From: Hydractinia symbiolongicarpus
Taxonomy: Eukaryota > Cnidaria > Hydrozoa > Anthoathecata > Hydractiniidae
Reading direction: 5' to 3'
Assembly (NCBI RefSeq): GCF_029227915.1
Contig: NC_079886.1
Coordinates: 18,700,501-18,764,500, forward strand
DNA: 64,000 bases
A program made the position numbers and the translations under genes. This document shows positions 12,925-26,902 of this stretch, in pieces. How positions within the stretch are numbered: position 1 is the stretch's first letter; each line of letters opens with the position of its first letter. Below the pieces are notes generated by a model, which searched no databases, was not told the DNA's origin, and saw only the letters and a program-made list of their open reading frames with translations.

Positions 12925-15900
12925 CTATCCATTAAAGGGGAACTTGACTAGCGAAATGTCCGACATTTGGCTGCTATTTCGTCGTAACAAATAACGCGGT
13001 GTGGCAGCTCTGGAGGCTTGTATATGAACATCTGCGCGAGTAGACGCGGGTGTTAAAAGAAAGTTTGATCTTCTCTCGTCACTTTCCGGCGCTTCTACGT
13101 CGTCTACGTCGGCTTCTGTCGTTAAGTCGGTATGTAACGGCACGTCGACATCTAACGACGATTCATCGACATTCGACGTTACGCTATCTTGCGGATGTAA
13201 CAAGTTTAATGTTTCTCTTTTCTCATTTATAGTTTGGAATTTTCTTCTAAGTCTGGGACTGTCAAAGAATTCTTTGGAAAGCATGGCGCTTCCACGGCGC
13301 CTGTGTTCAGGATGTTGTTTACAATAATGGCGGAGAAAGGATCTTGCGGACCGTGCTCCACTCTATAAGGAAAAAAAATGGATGTAGGAAGAAAAAGAAA
13401 GCAATTGGACAACTTGATTAAGTAGATGTAAAAACAATTGTTTGTTTGCTTTAGTTTGTTTCTTGTTTCCACCTTATTCGTGCTCATTTACGCGCGTCAA
13501 AATTCTCGCGTTTAATTATCGTGCTTACTAATTTTCGCGCGAAACGTTTTGCGTGGAAATTCTATACTAAATTTTATGCACTAACAAAAAATTTTGCGCG
13601 CTTGGGGGAAAAATTAGTACAAATAGGTTATGTATACAGAGTTCGAGTCTGTGTTATAGTTAGTAGCACGATACGGTATGTCCTTTGTGTGTGTTTCTTT
13701 TTGGTCAATATAAATTAGTCTAATGCCATTTCGTCCAAGCTTTTATTAAAGAGAAACCCAGACTTAGAAGGGAACTTGTTAACTAAATACGGAAATTTAT
13801 GAATACCTCCAGCAGAAATGTTTTATCCAGCTCTTCCAAATAAAAATCGTTCGCTTCAATGTAATCTGTATCGATACCAATAGTACGTTCAATATCCCGA
13901 TCCTGTGAAAATCCACACAAAAAAGAAATAAAAAACACATCATGAAAAATGTGCTTGCGTGAATGTCTTACCATGATGAAAAGACGTTTCTTTACAAAAC
14001 ATTTAAATATAATTTTACTCAATAGCTGCGAATTTTCAGCGTACAGGTGGAAATCAAGTCCCGTTTCGCTAATTGTAACTTTTTCAAGACGGCAAAATTA
14101 AACACTTGCACAAATTCTTATTAGACAGGAAAAAAGAAACAGAGTTGGGGCTGTGTTAACAGTTATTACAGAAAGAAACGTAATACTCAGTTCAATCGAT
14201 TTCCAATCTATATAATAACACACACCTCTACATAATTTCGTTTTACATTGATTGCCAACGCAGTCTAAAATAACGGGAAAAACCATTTAAGGGACTACAC
14301 TGAAAAAAATAGCGCTCAAAGTAAGAACAACGATGAAATTTGACTAAAGCACTATGAAATAATTTCAAATGAGACTTCCGTTTGAACTTCTAAGCGGAAA
14401 CATACATGTAAATTTGATTGGTAGTACAATGTTACTGGTTAAATTTTATTCCCTAACTTTTGAGTCTGACGTCAAATTTGATGTCTACCGAATGAAAGAG
14501 ATAAACGAGGCGAACAAATAACCACCTGATACCTCAAGGAGTGTTAGCGAGATAAATTTTTGTCATTAAAATCTTGCTAAAATATACCTTAGTTCTAAAG
14601 TCCGGAATAGCGAAAATCTACCGTATAATTTAACAAAAATTTTTTTTTTTTGCGAAAACAAAATTCTTTAAAAATAATCATCTCAAATTGAAAAAAAAAG
14701 AAAAGAAAAGATTTGACTCGCAAAAATATATTTACGCAAAATTTTCTCTCCATGAGGTATGCCGAATTTCGGTATTTTAGAAGTTTATAGACGATTGAAA
14801 AATTATTTCAGTAAAAAATATTACCTGCAAAGTGGCAATGAAATCACCTAGAGTCCGAATTTCTTTTCTTGTGTAACCCAAAAATCGCGTTTGTATGTTT
14901 ACCCCTTTCTTCTCGACGAAAGACATGAGTTCTTGAAATGTGATCTAAAACCGAAAGCATATTCTGAAGTGAATTTCCACTCAAAAGCAAATTGGATTGC
15001 AACGGAACAAGAAAAATACTAAAATTTGATCGCTAATGCTAATTATTCTTTTGTTTTTATAATTTTTCCCGTTCCTGCCTGCGAGAAAAGTTAAAATGAT
15101 TAAAAGTTTTGGTTCGGACCGGAACGGAAAATTTTATTGACCAATTAAATTCCAGATACCTTAATAGGCAAGACAAAAAACAAGTAGGGATGAAACGAGG
15201 TAATCATGAAACATCCATTATTTTTTGGAACGGTCCAAAAACTTTTGTTTATCTTAAATGGAGAAAAGAAATAAGCGATTAAGAAAGCGAGGTTTGGCAC
15301 CAAATTTAATTCAGGTTTATTGTTCTCCAATGTCAGTATGTTCCACAAATTCAACAAAAAGAGTGTCCGTAAATCGCAGCAACAGTAGCTTCTATAATAT
15401 CACAATTTAAAAAAAATTTGATTATTCAATGTCTGAGCCGCAAGATTTTCTCTTTGAAATTAGATAATCATAAAATTGAGCATACATTAGCATACCTAAA
15501 AATACACTGTCGATTTTTAGAAAGCTGAATAGAATTTAAAAACTCATAGTAAAACCTAATGGCTAAAAATTGTTAATTTGTATTAAAGAAAGAGCGATTC
15601 CGGAAATGTGTGCATGTGAAAATCTGATGCCCGGATACGTTTAATGGGCGAATCCATGGATTGTACCACGAAATAACAACTAGTTGAATTGTGGTTCCCC
15701 TTGAAATAGCAACACATCACACTTATAACTACTCTATACTAACCTCGCCATCATTATCTGTATCCAGTTCTCTGAACGCTTGCTCGATGTCTGCATCACC
15801 AAATAATAAAGAGCGATCTTCAGCTGTAAATTCTTTTGACTGAAAAAATCACAACATAGATCGAGCAAAATAAACGAGCAAAATAACTGGAAAATTAAGT

Positions 15901-18900
15901 GGGAAAATTAGCGAGCAAAAGTGGCGAGCAAAAGATACAGGCGATCAATGACATTTTACACAATATTTAACAACGTTTTTGGAAATAAATCGACCAAAGT
16001 CATGTTCACACAAACGAGAACTAAAAACACACGTACCACCTCAAAAACCTTTCGTAACTCCTTTAAACTTACTATACCATCCAAGTCAAAATGCAGGAGA
16101 TGAAGTTCCTAAAACATAACCATATCTAACTGGAATTTTTAGAGAAAATTGTGTGTCGACGCAAAAAACACAAACTTGGATTAATAATATTCGAATTATG
16201 TGCGTAATTAATTTTTCGCAGCAAATTCAAGTTTTAAAATGGTTTCTTTTGTTTTATATGTTTGCTTTTAATCAATCACTTTAGTCCCTATAATAATGCT
16301 TGCTCAAAATGGTTGCCATAACACTATTCGTGGTAAGGGTGCACGAAATATGTAAGACGGGCGAATTTCTATTGAATTTTTTGTTCTAAAATATGTACCT
16401 AGAGGGGGGGGAGGGGGGACAGTAGATTTTTCCACGAACTAACAATAGTTATAAAAAAGACTGTGACACACACGTGATCTTTTAATATTCAAACAAAAAA
16501 TATTTTTTGTAAACATATAAACAGAAAGAAAGCCTTCACCCTGCAACACATGCTTTCTACTTAAGCGTGCCAATTATATGCATTTGACAGATGAAAAGAT
16601 AGCCTGTTCCTGTTCTTTTTAAACTTAATTTACAATGATATCTTCCCCATGTACGCTATAATGCACAGAACTTGTTCTATAAATACTGGATCAAGCGCCT
16701 GTTTTTTTGTTGTATGTATTGAAAGTAAACAAGACAAATGGTAGAAAATAAGGATCAATTATTGCAGTTGTTTTTTTGCTGATCAAAATGAAAGTTTTTT
16801 TTATAATAACGCCGCACGCCCTATTATTATCTTATTATTAATATTCATACTCATTTAGGAGGCAAAACCAATGTCAGCTTCACAGTCTATCCCGTTAATA
16901 GATTTTTTCAGATAGATTATTTCATCAACTGATTCATTCACTATACTGGCCTATTTTTTTTTATCCACTGTCATTCTTATATAAAAATGCTCTACTTTCT
17001 CACCTTCATAAATCGTCCAACTGCACTGACAACAGCTTGATGTTCTTGAGTTGCTTCAGCTTGACTAATTCTCAATTTGCGACGTTTTCTGAAAAATCAA
17101 ACACAAACATTGTAACGCTTCGATTATAAGTGGAATGTCTAGTACACTTAATTAGATAAAAACTTTATCACACGTATTTTCTTATTACCAATGTATTATT
17201 AGTGACAAGCTGCTAATTATTCTAATTATGCGATCAAAGAGTCTGCTAATTATGCGGTTTAAAGAGCCGAACCCACTTTTCATAATGAATCCAATACATG
17301 GCCGTCATTTGACAAGGTGTAAAATATGCAGTCAAACATAAAATGAGCTTCCTTTCACACACTTTATAGGACGAAACATTCGCGGGTTAGAAAAAATTGC
17401 AAAATTATGAGAACATTTGCAATAGGCGTAGGCGTTGATGTTTAAGGAGATGTTAAAATAGTTTGAAAAGTTTCAATAAAATGTCATCAACGGTATAAAA
17501 AACACATGAATGTGAATCGATTCAAAGAGTTGATTAACAAATAGTGCACGAAAACTTAAACAATAAGGATGAAAGTGATATAAAGGATTTCTTTAATCTC
17601 ATAAAAAGAAAATCAAAAATAAATAAAAATTCGCAAGAATAACTTTCGCGAATAAGCTATTTCAATATCTTTTGAGAAGAATTAACTTTCGCGAAGAGTC
17701 TATTTCCACATCTTTTGAGCGAATGAAACTTCGGGGCCCGAACTTTCGTAAACTAAGCCGAAAAAAAGCTTTCTTCCTTTAAAGTACATAGTATATAAGA
17801 AGCGTGTTTGGGAGGCTCGAGAAAGCATCGACATTTTGGTAGTGATACAAAAAGAATAAATGACCTGACAACTCACCGGTATAGTTTTGAGTTTGGTGGA
17901 GGAGGTGGTTCATTTCCAATACGCTGTGCCAACTTGGTTTTCATTAGTTCAGTTTCAGTATGGGAATACTAAAAAATAAACATTCAACTATCATATAAAT
18001 TAAGGATAAAGGGAACTCCTGAAGAAAAATTTTTTTATCGGTTGCGATGTTAATAAAGATGTATCGAAATATTAACTGTGTGATAAAAAACATACAGTAG
18101 ATTTTTTTCGGATCTTGGCCAAATTTGCGAAATTATGAGATTCTCTGAAAGTAATACCCGCAATAATCCAAATGGCAAAAATTCGTTAAATTTTTACCTT
18201 AGAGTACTTTAGAGTAAAAAGAAACGCAATGTTATGCACTGGAGCACTGGTGCAAAATCATAAAGATGAAAATTCATAAAAATTCATACACTCAAAATAC
18301 ACTCAAAAATCATTGTTCAATCAGTAATTTAGGTCTCTGGGCCTAAGTTTATTTAAATTATTATCTTTAAATTTAAAAAAAGGCCTAGGTCCAGTAAAAG
18401 AGCCTAAGTTCATTGACACTGCAGCTCAGAAGGGCTTAAGTCCATTTTAATAATATTCAAATATATTCAAATTTACCTACACAACCTTACTATGTAAACG
18501 TAACGGACTTAAAGACCTTTTAAAAAGAGAAATATAAAGATTTTTTTGGACTTGGCCCACTTACTTACAAAATACCTTTGTTCTTTAATGTGCTAAGACG
18601 AATACTATTTAAAAATCAACTCAAAAGAAATTATATCAAACATACGTAATCGAAAAACAACAAGGAGAGTAAAAAATTGAAGAGGGATTTTAACAAAACA
18701 AAAAAAAGGTTTTTTGACTTTTTCTCAAAATCAATAAAATGGACTAAGGCCTTTTTGAAATTAAAGGTTTTTTAACTCGAGCCTTTTGAAAATTAAAGCC
18801 AAGTGAACTCAGACCTTTTTTAAACTAATGGGGGAAATATACATTCCATACCATCTTGGTTGTCAAGTAATTAATAAATTTGCACTAACCAACATAATAC

Positions 18901-21900
18901 CGATTGTACGATGATTCCAATTGCCAAATCTTTCATTCTTTGCGAACAACTTCGCGTAGTTATCAAGAGGCTGTAACTTTTTAAAGAAAGTATCTTGCGG
19001 ATCCATCGACAACCACCAACCTATCACAAACATGCGTGATAAACACAACTGTTTACTACACTTCCCATGATAGCATAAAACGGGTTGATTATACTTTAAA
19101 GGTATTCTAGAGTACCGAAAAATCATTTATTATTTTAATTTATTATTTTTCGAGATAAGAAAAGTATTTAAGTGATTTGAAACAACATTGGGTCGCTTTT
19201 GCATGATTTTTATCAACTTGGAATTGACAAAGCATATTAGAATGTAAGAAGTCTAAAGAAGAGAATCACAAACGCTATGCATTGCAGTAACATGTCACAA
19301 AACGCAAAGAAATGTTTTTCAGAATATTTATGTATTATATTTCTGACTGCCCCTTTATAGAAGTGGAGAGCCCTTTTCAAAAAAAAATTGATAATCTTCA
19401 ACCCCCTCTTCCAGCGGTTATTTGGTACTCCCCAGCGCATTTTTAGTCCTTAAGCACTTTTTTTAGTCCTTAAGCATTTCTGCTACAAATCTGACCCAAC
19501 AGCTCTCTATTATAACCACCTCCCCAACTTCTTCATTTACAACAACTCAACTAACTACTTTGACTTCAGCTAATATTTTCACTTAGACTAGTATCATCAA
19601 CAAGCTAATATCTAAAGAACGAGGCCCTCTTTCTTACCACTAATTGTCGCAGTCTTAGTTGTATTTTCCTGGTTCCCTTAACTCATTATACATAAAGAAA
19701 AGCAAACTCTAAATAACATCTATACTTTCACAATATTCTCTGGAATTACTGTAACCTTACACCTAAAAAATTGAATGAACCAAGCTCTTAGTCGTTTTCT
19801 ATGATAATGCGCACATCAAATTATTACTACCTGCGCCCTCTAGTCAGACTTCACATGGCCATCTCTACATATAAAATACTCCCTTCTTGCATGTACAACT
19901 GCAAATTATAACTACAGTTAATGTAATCTAGTCTGATGTAATTTTTTATCAACAAACTTTCAAAGACAATTATAAACAATGCGGTACTTGAACTGTAATC
20001 AGATGGATACCAACTTTATTTCTACACTTTTTACTTCAGATCATCTGACTTCACTTCTAGCAGCATCTGTTAAGATTACATAAAATTGGCCAAATAAATA
20101 TTCTTATAACGCTATTCTTACAAAGTTGTTAGCTTGCCAAAACCTGACCGACCCAACCAAAAAAAAAACAAAAAAAACTTTAATTTAAAGATAACCAAAA
20201 AAAATCAGCTCATGCACCAAATGACTTAACATTTTAGGCCATGGCAAGCCAACATTCTTAGGAATAGCCTTAACTGATAAGTTTAACCATTTTTTGAAAA
20301 TTTATTGTTGCATTTCTTATGCTGTGATAGAAAAGAGTAACACACGTTTTGTACGAATGTGGATAACTATGAAAAAACCACATACCATCGAATGCATGAA
20401 TAGGGTAATTACACAGTAGTCCACCATCTACATATACATCTGTATTTTCTTCGTTAAGTTTGTATCGCACACTTTGAAAAACACCTGAAATCCAAATAAT
20501 GCACCATTATAAATAAGTTTAAATAACTTCTTAAAACTTTGGAAATTTGAAAAAACAAGGTACGATGACAAAAAAATTAGTCATGGCGTTTGGCAAAATT
20601 ATTACCTGGTAATGCTGTTGACATTCTTACAGCTGTACGTATTGGAGTATTGGGTGTTGTTTTTGGATGAAAATATTCAGTAGACATCTGACTTAAATTT
20701 GTCACCACCACACAAAGTTCTCGTCCATACTGCTGCATAACCTAAATAATAACATAGAATATCTAAAAGAATATCTTAGATTGTATCGCAGTTGGCTTGC
20801 AGTCGAGAATTATTAGTGGAAAGATATATATGTATGTAGGAAGTAGGGAGCTGAAGCTAAAGTTTGGTTACTGACGTGGATGTTAATTTTTTAGAGTATG
20901 AGCATTACAAACAAAGAAAAGCACAGTTTTTCTTCTTATTGAGTGATTTCATATGCTTTAGTATACAATAAGGTTTGGCACCAAGAGGATGGGTTACATT
21001 TTCATTAGCATGTGCTAACAGCTCATGATATGGGGTGTATATTTGAGTTTAAGTCTGGTTTTACTGGCAAATAAAAGCAAGCATTGTTTCAGCACCAATT
21101 GCAAATGACAAATTAAATTTTTTTTGTTTTACTTGTCGAAACGTGATGTCTGCATTTCCAGTTTGTTCTTTTAATTGTTCGCCAAACCATTTCAACATTT
21201 TATTGCCAGGATTCCATCCAAAACCACTCAGTAAATTTGGTAGCAGACTGCAATAACCACATTTATGATCTAAAAGAAAAAAATTATAATAAAAAATATT
21301 ATTAGAACTAAATCTGTTTTGACCTAGAACAAGTTGTAAGATATATTTAACTCAGGAAATGTCTTGAAACTGAAATCTGTAAAACACTGCGAGGGGAAAC
21401 AATATATATTATTTAGTATCAAAGTTTTGTTGAACTTTCTTTGCATTGAATAATAAAAAAGAGCAAAAGATTTATTACACCTAAGAAAAATATATAGGAA
21501 AAACCTAACATATTTGTAGGGAACTTACCAACTAAAACCTTTCGAAGATCAGTTTCCATAAATTCTTTTAATTCATTTGCAGTAAATCCAACAGCAAATA
21601 AAGCAGCAGTGATGGCTCCAACACTTGCTCCTGCAACACCTATTATCTTCCGTGTAATTCCTGCTTCTTCCAATACCTATTCACAATAATCACTGCATAT
21701 ATATAACACATAAAAATGTGAAGTGTGTATACTTGTATTAATAAAAGGAAAAAGTAGCTATTTAGCAGGAATCCAGTAATATCAGCAAAGGTACAGAGCT
21801 ATACCTTTTGTTGGATTATGACTGAACATTTCTAAGTCATAATATGTACTACAAATCAATGCAAATTATCTTTTGAGTATGGATTGTTATAGCGTTTAGT

Positions 21901-23254
21901 CGTAATTCAAAATGGTAGCTCTACACCGTACACTGTATATGATCATCTTAAGTCATTGCATATATAAGCCATTGCATTATACTAATTATCTACAGTTCGA
22001 TGTCTTTTTGTGTTAAGTTTATATTTTGATATAACTTATAACTTGGTAGCTAAATTACTTGATAATGATTAGGAAAAATTGATTCCTTTTATTGCACCTA
22101 GGACTGAACCAGTAACCATTTTACAGCGGACTGGTTAGGGTATATCCCAGACCCCTACAAATTTTAAATGTTCTTGTGCAAAGAAAGCAACACTATATTT
22201 TTTCGAACAACAGTTCAACCTCTCCACAATAGAAGCAACATGTAAAAATTCCTGACATCAAAATATTTGAAGTAGTCATTTTTTTCATTGTACTTTTGCC
22301 AAAGTACAATTTTTTAAGGAATTTAGCTTTAGTTTTATGTTACGAGAAGGGAAGAAATAAACCTGAAAGAAAAAAATTGTGGATAAAAAGAATTATTATT
22401 TATGAATTTGATTGTTAAACAAGTACAGTTATTTGCAATTTTTTAAATCATTTGGCTCCTTTATAATTTTCCTGTAAAATTGACATAGCATTACTTTTGA
22501 AATAATTCTGCAATTTTAATAAAAATTAGAGCAAATTATTTATTTAACATATTGCAAAATCTCAAGGATTTATTTGCAAACTCAAATTCTGCAAACTTTC
22601 TTACCTAATAAAGTATTTCTATAAAAATGTGGCTACAAAAAAACGAACAAAAAAAAAATGACAAAAAAATGGCATTTAAATTTTATAAATTGCAATTCAA
22701 AATTTTTAGAATCAAAATTATTGAAATTTTCTGAAAACACTTTCTCAGAACATTTCTTTATAATAATAGCAGTGAAAATAGCTACACACCTTGAGTGCGC
22801 CGACATAGGCCATTCCCTTATTTCCTCCTCCTTCGAAAACTAAATTGGTAAATGGAAAATCATAATTCTTCAAAATATCCTCATCAACAGCTTGTTTATC
22901 ATCATTTATAGTAGCTAGCAACCTTGAACTAGATAATGAACCGATAGTGCTTCCAATCGTTCCTGCAAACAGCATCTCAGAGTTAACTTCGCCGCTAATT
23001 CTTGCATTGCTTTCATTTATGGGACTAGTAATTTTAGGATATGTATCTAACTTCATGAATTCCTTAACTGCGGTTGCCTCCACAGTATTTTCTTGTTTGC
23101 CATATCCATTACTGACAATTATCCTATTTTTTTGATGTATATCTGGAAAGATATTTTTTTCTTCATAAACATCTTTAACAACACCATTTTTGTTGGTGTG
23201 CGAGTGAATTTTTGCTTTTTGCTTTTTATGGAATATGCAGGTAAAACAACCCAT
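12925..23254 (-). CDS. Patatin-like phospholipase with C-terminal EF-hands
   Basis: Thirteen exons, 5' to 3' on the minus strand: 23254-22790, 21676-21529, 21269-21133, 20741-20606, 20484-20386, 19020-18890, 17968-17877, 17088-17004, 16108-16037, 15839-15744, 14944-14825, 13902-13807, 13362-12925; 2115 nt, 704 residues, phase consistent throughout. The patatin fold has its oxyanion loop GGGNKG at 142-147, nucleophile GASVG with Ser173, and dyad Asp315 in VDGGLLCNYP, so a serine acyl hydrolase acting on lipids is likely. It continues DGWWLSMDP, a linker with a PPPPP run and KRRK, then EF-hands: a degenerate loop at 437-448 (His at position 1) and a canonical one at 481-492 (DTDNDGEITFQE). The tail (560-704) is polar and Ser/Thr/Asp-rich. 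The start MGCFTC has Gly2 plus two cysteines, suggesting lipid anchoring. The start is chosen because an acceptor-like AG lies two bases upstream. Substrate is not predictable. Confidence 0.92.
19490..19960. other. C/T-biased stretch in patatin intron 5
   Basis: The plus strand is rich in C, T and A and poor in G over about 450 bases (for example near 19520-19570), unlike flanking DNA. No repeat unit or ORF explains it. Confidence 0.4.
22090..22160 (-). repeat. tRNA-like SINE fragment (tentative)
   Basis: The minus strand reads GGTTCAGTCC, a B-box match, preceded by a G-, A- and T-rich segment that resembles a decayed tRNA body. It lies in patatin intron 1 (21677-22789). No cloverleaf could be drawn with confidence. 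Confidence 0.3.
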
Positions 23255-24735
23255 CACTGAATAAAAGAAAAACAAAAACTCATCTGGCCATGCTTGATAT
23301 GTTATTTAGACTATTTGCTTTATCCTGAAAATAAAGTTATGTAAAAATGCATTATACATGTACTAGCATTGTACAATATAAAATTGTTCAAATTTTCTCT
23401 AAATTAGAAATATTTATAAACAGTTCATGCATATATTTGCATACTCATGTTAAGTCTAAAAATACAACAATTTTATTCTAAGCACAAATTCCATCATCTA
23501 TAAGGAACAATTAAATGTATATGTATGAAAAAAATTAAAACATCTACAACTTTAAAAAGGTGTACAAAAAGAACAATTTATTATATTCACATATTTATAC
23601 TCTTGAGATACACAGTACAGAACTAAAGCAATAAATCAAATTGTCTTGAAGAAGCATTGAATTTTTTAACATGAAAACTTGGATACTGACATAACTAAAA
23701 AAGAGCTATATACAATCCTTGACCAAAATATTGATACAGTGGCACTTTTTCAGCCACTTGGCAAAAAGTGTTAATTCAGTTACTTTAGGTAGACAGCATT
23801 CAAATTGCACTTGTCTGACTTCAACACACCTGTTCTACGGAATAGTTTAGCAGAACTTCTTTGTGTTCGAAAGATCTTTTGAAGGAACAGTTTTGATTAT
23901 GTTCTTTATATATACAAGATGAGCATATGTATAGAGGATAATAACAAAAATGTGTTTTTACAACATTAGTAGGTATATCACTGCACAACATAATACCAAA
24001 AGCAAATACACTTTTAAAGATTTGCGATTTAATACCTAGTTTTTAAAAAACACATTAATTTGCCTTATTTTTTCTCTAAAAAGTGCAATTTTATGGAACT
24101 TAATTTTTCCTGTTCTGCAAAAATTTAGTCCTTTCAATGTATATATCTTTAGGGTTAATTAAAAAAACAACTTCACTGCTCGCTGCATTTTACAAATTTG
24201 ACATACACAAAAAAATACAGGTGTGCCACATGTTTGATATGCATTGATTTTAAATACTGTGGTATAATAAGATATTTAAAAATAATATTTATTTAAGGAA
24301 ACTTGCGTAACCCAATAACCACTGGGGAAAAGCCAGATTGTTTTTCCTGTTCTCTCCCCTCTCCACTGAACTGGTTTCTTGGGAGTATTTGATTGAGTTG
24401 GTCCACTTAAATTTTTTAGACTTTTTCTAAAATTTAATTAGAAAAAGTACTCTACAAATATTTTCTTAATTAGGAACAATGTTTTTGCTCCTTTGGTAGT
24501 TAATTTCAACAGGAAGATCAAAATTTGTCACATTTTAAATAATTAAAATATCCATCTGTTTATACATTCTGTGAATAATTATTGAGGTTCATTAATCACC
24601 AAGTTATATATTGACTATAAACATGAGTTTGCAAATAAGTGTCAATACGGTTGATCAGAAGTTATAGAAGAGGGCACAATCTTCTCTTCAATCCTCCTGG
24701 AATAATGGGTTATCTAAAAGAAATATAGCAAAAAG

Positions 24736-24846
24736 TCAGTGACCCGTGAAAAAAACCCTAGGGTTCACCTGTCCTTTTCAAAACAAATTGCATTTAGCAT
24801 GACAGACAGACGTATATGGGTATTATAATATAAATTATAATATAGA
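24736..24846 (-). mobile_element. Diverged Helitron-like non-autonomous copy
   Basis: Read on the minus strand it starts A|TCTATATTATAA, carries GTCTGTCTGTC, has a G/C-rich imperfect hairpin (CCCTAGGG ... CACGGG) and ends CTGA. It shares this layout with the clearer copies at 52981-53157 and 58899-59078, but is shorter and more diverged. Confidence 0.5.
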
Positions 24847-26038
24847 TGAGGTTAATACCTTCACTATGATTTTGTGAGAGAAAAATCTTATATATGCTGG
24901 ATTGTTAGATTTAAAAGGGAACTGGAAAAGCACATAATCAACCTCAACATGAATGCAACATACTTGACTTCTTTCCCCAATCAATCACATGAGACAGATG
25001 AGATTTTCTGAGCGTCAAGTAATGATTACAGTTAAAATGCCTAATTGTCAGGTGGATCTCAACGAGCATTAAGTTTGTTTCTAAGTACACAACTCAGAAC
25101 AGCAATCATATATACATGTCCTGGGTGTCAGGTACGCTTTCAAGATTACAGTGATTTGTATCAATACATTACTTGCCTAAACGGCTGACAAAGGAGGCCC
25201 AGCATACCTATTAATTATTAAATAATTTTGGGTTGTACTTTAAGATCATGTATATAGAAGTAATTAAACTCTGTTGGAAAAAGTGTAAAATGATTATACA
25301 TAGATAGCCGCTTCTAGACAACTTTCTGTGTGATGTAGTGTTTTGCATTGCAATGGGCATGCACATGCACACACATTGTCATGTAGAAAATTTAAACAAC
25401 AGATCTTGGTAATTAAAGAATTTTTTTTTTAAATGGAATAATGGTACCTAAAAAAAGCTACAAAAAAAAGCTACAAACCGTTTTACACTGCATGGTCCTG
25501 CTTTTTACCTAGATACTGAAATTTGCATGCATAACTATCACTAAGAAGAGCTCAACAACATCTGCAACCTTTTGTAAAGTTTTGAAGTAAACATTAGCAA
25601 GTCATCATCATACATAAATTTTTTTTAACTGAAAATGTATAACAAAAGGCGTAGAGAAGAAATGCCGTACAAACTTAGCTAGCTAGCTATAAGCATTTAT
25701 GACAGGTTTATTTTTTAAAATAAATGTGATAAAAAAAGCCATAAAAGCCAATAATCAAAGCTAGCTAGCTGAAAAAAACTGTTGCTTTTTTGGAAACAAT
25801 AATGATTTTTGGCAATCTAACTGAAAAACTGTATCTATGTATTCTAAAAATCCTAGCAAACTAGGATAGTTACCTTGCTTGACAAAATATTTTGTTGTTG
25901 TTATGATCAGTCGACTCCGTCTACCATCTTTATTGTTTTCAGATTTATCAACAACAAATTGCAGAATTTTTTTGGCGCAGACGTACCCCGTACGTACCCT
26001 CCGTCGCAGACGATCAAAATAGGGGTTTATGTTACTTA

Positions 26039-26436
26039 AGAAGGTAAATGAATACTCTTCCCCCACACATAGAGCCTGTAAATGATAGGAGCCGATTGCT
26101 AGTGGCAAAAGTAACTTAAACGTTTACGATTCTTACAAATCTACCAGAAAATTTGAAACAGGTTATGGTGAAATAGTGTACATCGCTTATGTATCGCATA
26201 GAAGGTATTTTGCCACACACGCCTGTATTTCTCATATTTAGCATAATCATCGGTATCATCACCATCTGGACAAAAACGCCCACTTTTTTAGCTATTATAT
26301 ATATGAAACAACCTTCCTTTCTTTCGCCACCATTATTGCAGTAGTCGGGACTAATATTTCGAATAACGCTGCTTGATGAGAAAAAACTGCGTTTGGTCGT
26401 GATATTTGCAATCAGTGGAGGTCGATAAATCTGCAT
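26039..26436 (-). other. Unresolved candidate small gene
   Basis: An ATG at 26436 opens a basic, Ser-rich N terminus (MQIYRPPLIANITTKRSFFS) of the type used as a mitochondrial presequence. Removing two putative introns of only 46-47 bases, each GT...AG, would join it to DGDDTDDYAKYEKYRRVWQ and then to NRLLSFTGS before a TAA near 26039. Introns that short are unlike every other gene in this window, whose shortest is about 147 bases. It may be a decayed gene or chance. No family was recognised. Confidence 0.2.
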
Positions 26437-26786
26437 GCAGTCCGCTGTTTAAGGTAGTCGTCAGATGAATACATCTATTGGCGGAAATAATTACCAACGC
26501 CTCACGTTTTGCTAAAATCTGGTCGTACCCATCTTATTTCTATCGCAAAGTTCGAAATGAAATTTGTTATTAGGGGATGTGAACCATCCCTCCGAGATAT
26601 GTAGGCGAGCTGGTGTTTTTAGATTCGATGCGATTACCTGCTAATTGCTGAGAGATTTCCAAAACGGTGCTCCTTTGTAAGGTGGTTCCTTTTTTCCCGA
26701 CTTCTTTTATACACTTTTACTTATTTTCAGTAAAATTATTGCTGTAGGCGGGACATAAATATAGAGAAATATAAAATTATTTCAAA

Positions 26787-26902
26787 GCTACACAATCTCG
26801 TCCCAAGGAATTTTTGAGCTGCGTTTTTTGATACATATGATGATGTTCGTCTCGTCGCTTGATATGCCAAAAGAGACAACTGGTCCTGGGAACGAGGTTG
26901 GG
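26787..26902. mobile_element. Short MITE with CTCGTTCCCAGGA-type ends
   Basis: The left end CAATCTCGTCCCAAGGA and the inverted right end CAACCTCGTTCCCAGGA match at 14 of 17 positions allowing one gap, enclosing about 115 bases. The overlapping short ORFs on both strands are products of this element. Confidence 0.5.

Noticed and set aside
13227-13487. Minus-strand frame reading PQDPFSAIIVNNIL
   Set aside because: Overlaps the last patatin exon in another frame; the chosen frame (HYCKQHPEHRRRGSAMLSKE) joins in phase with the upstream exon and runs to a stop at 12925.
25761-26108. 115-codon minus-strand open frame
   Set aside because: No family resemblance, no clear start context, and it conflicts with the frame of the weak candidate at 26039-26436.
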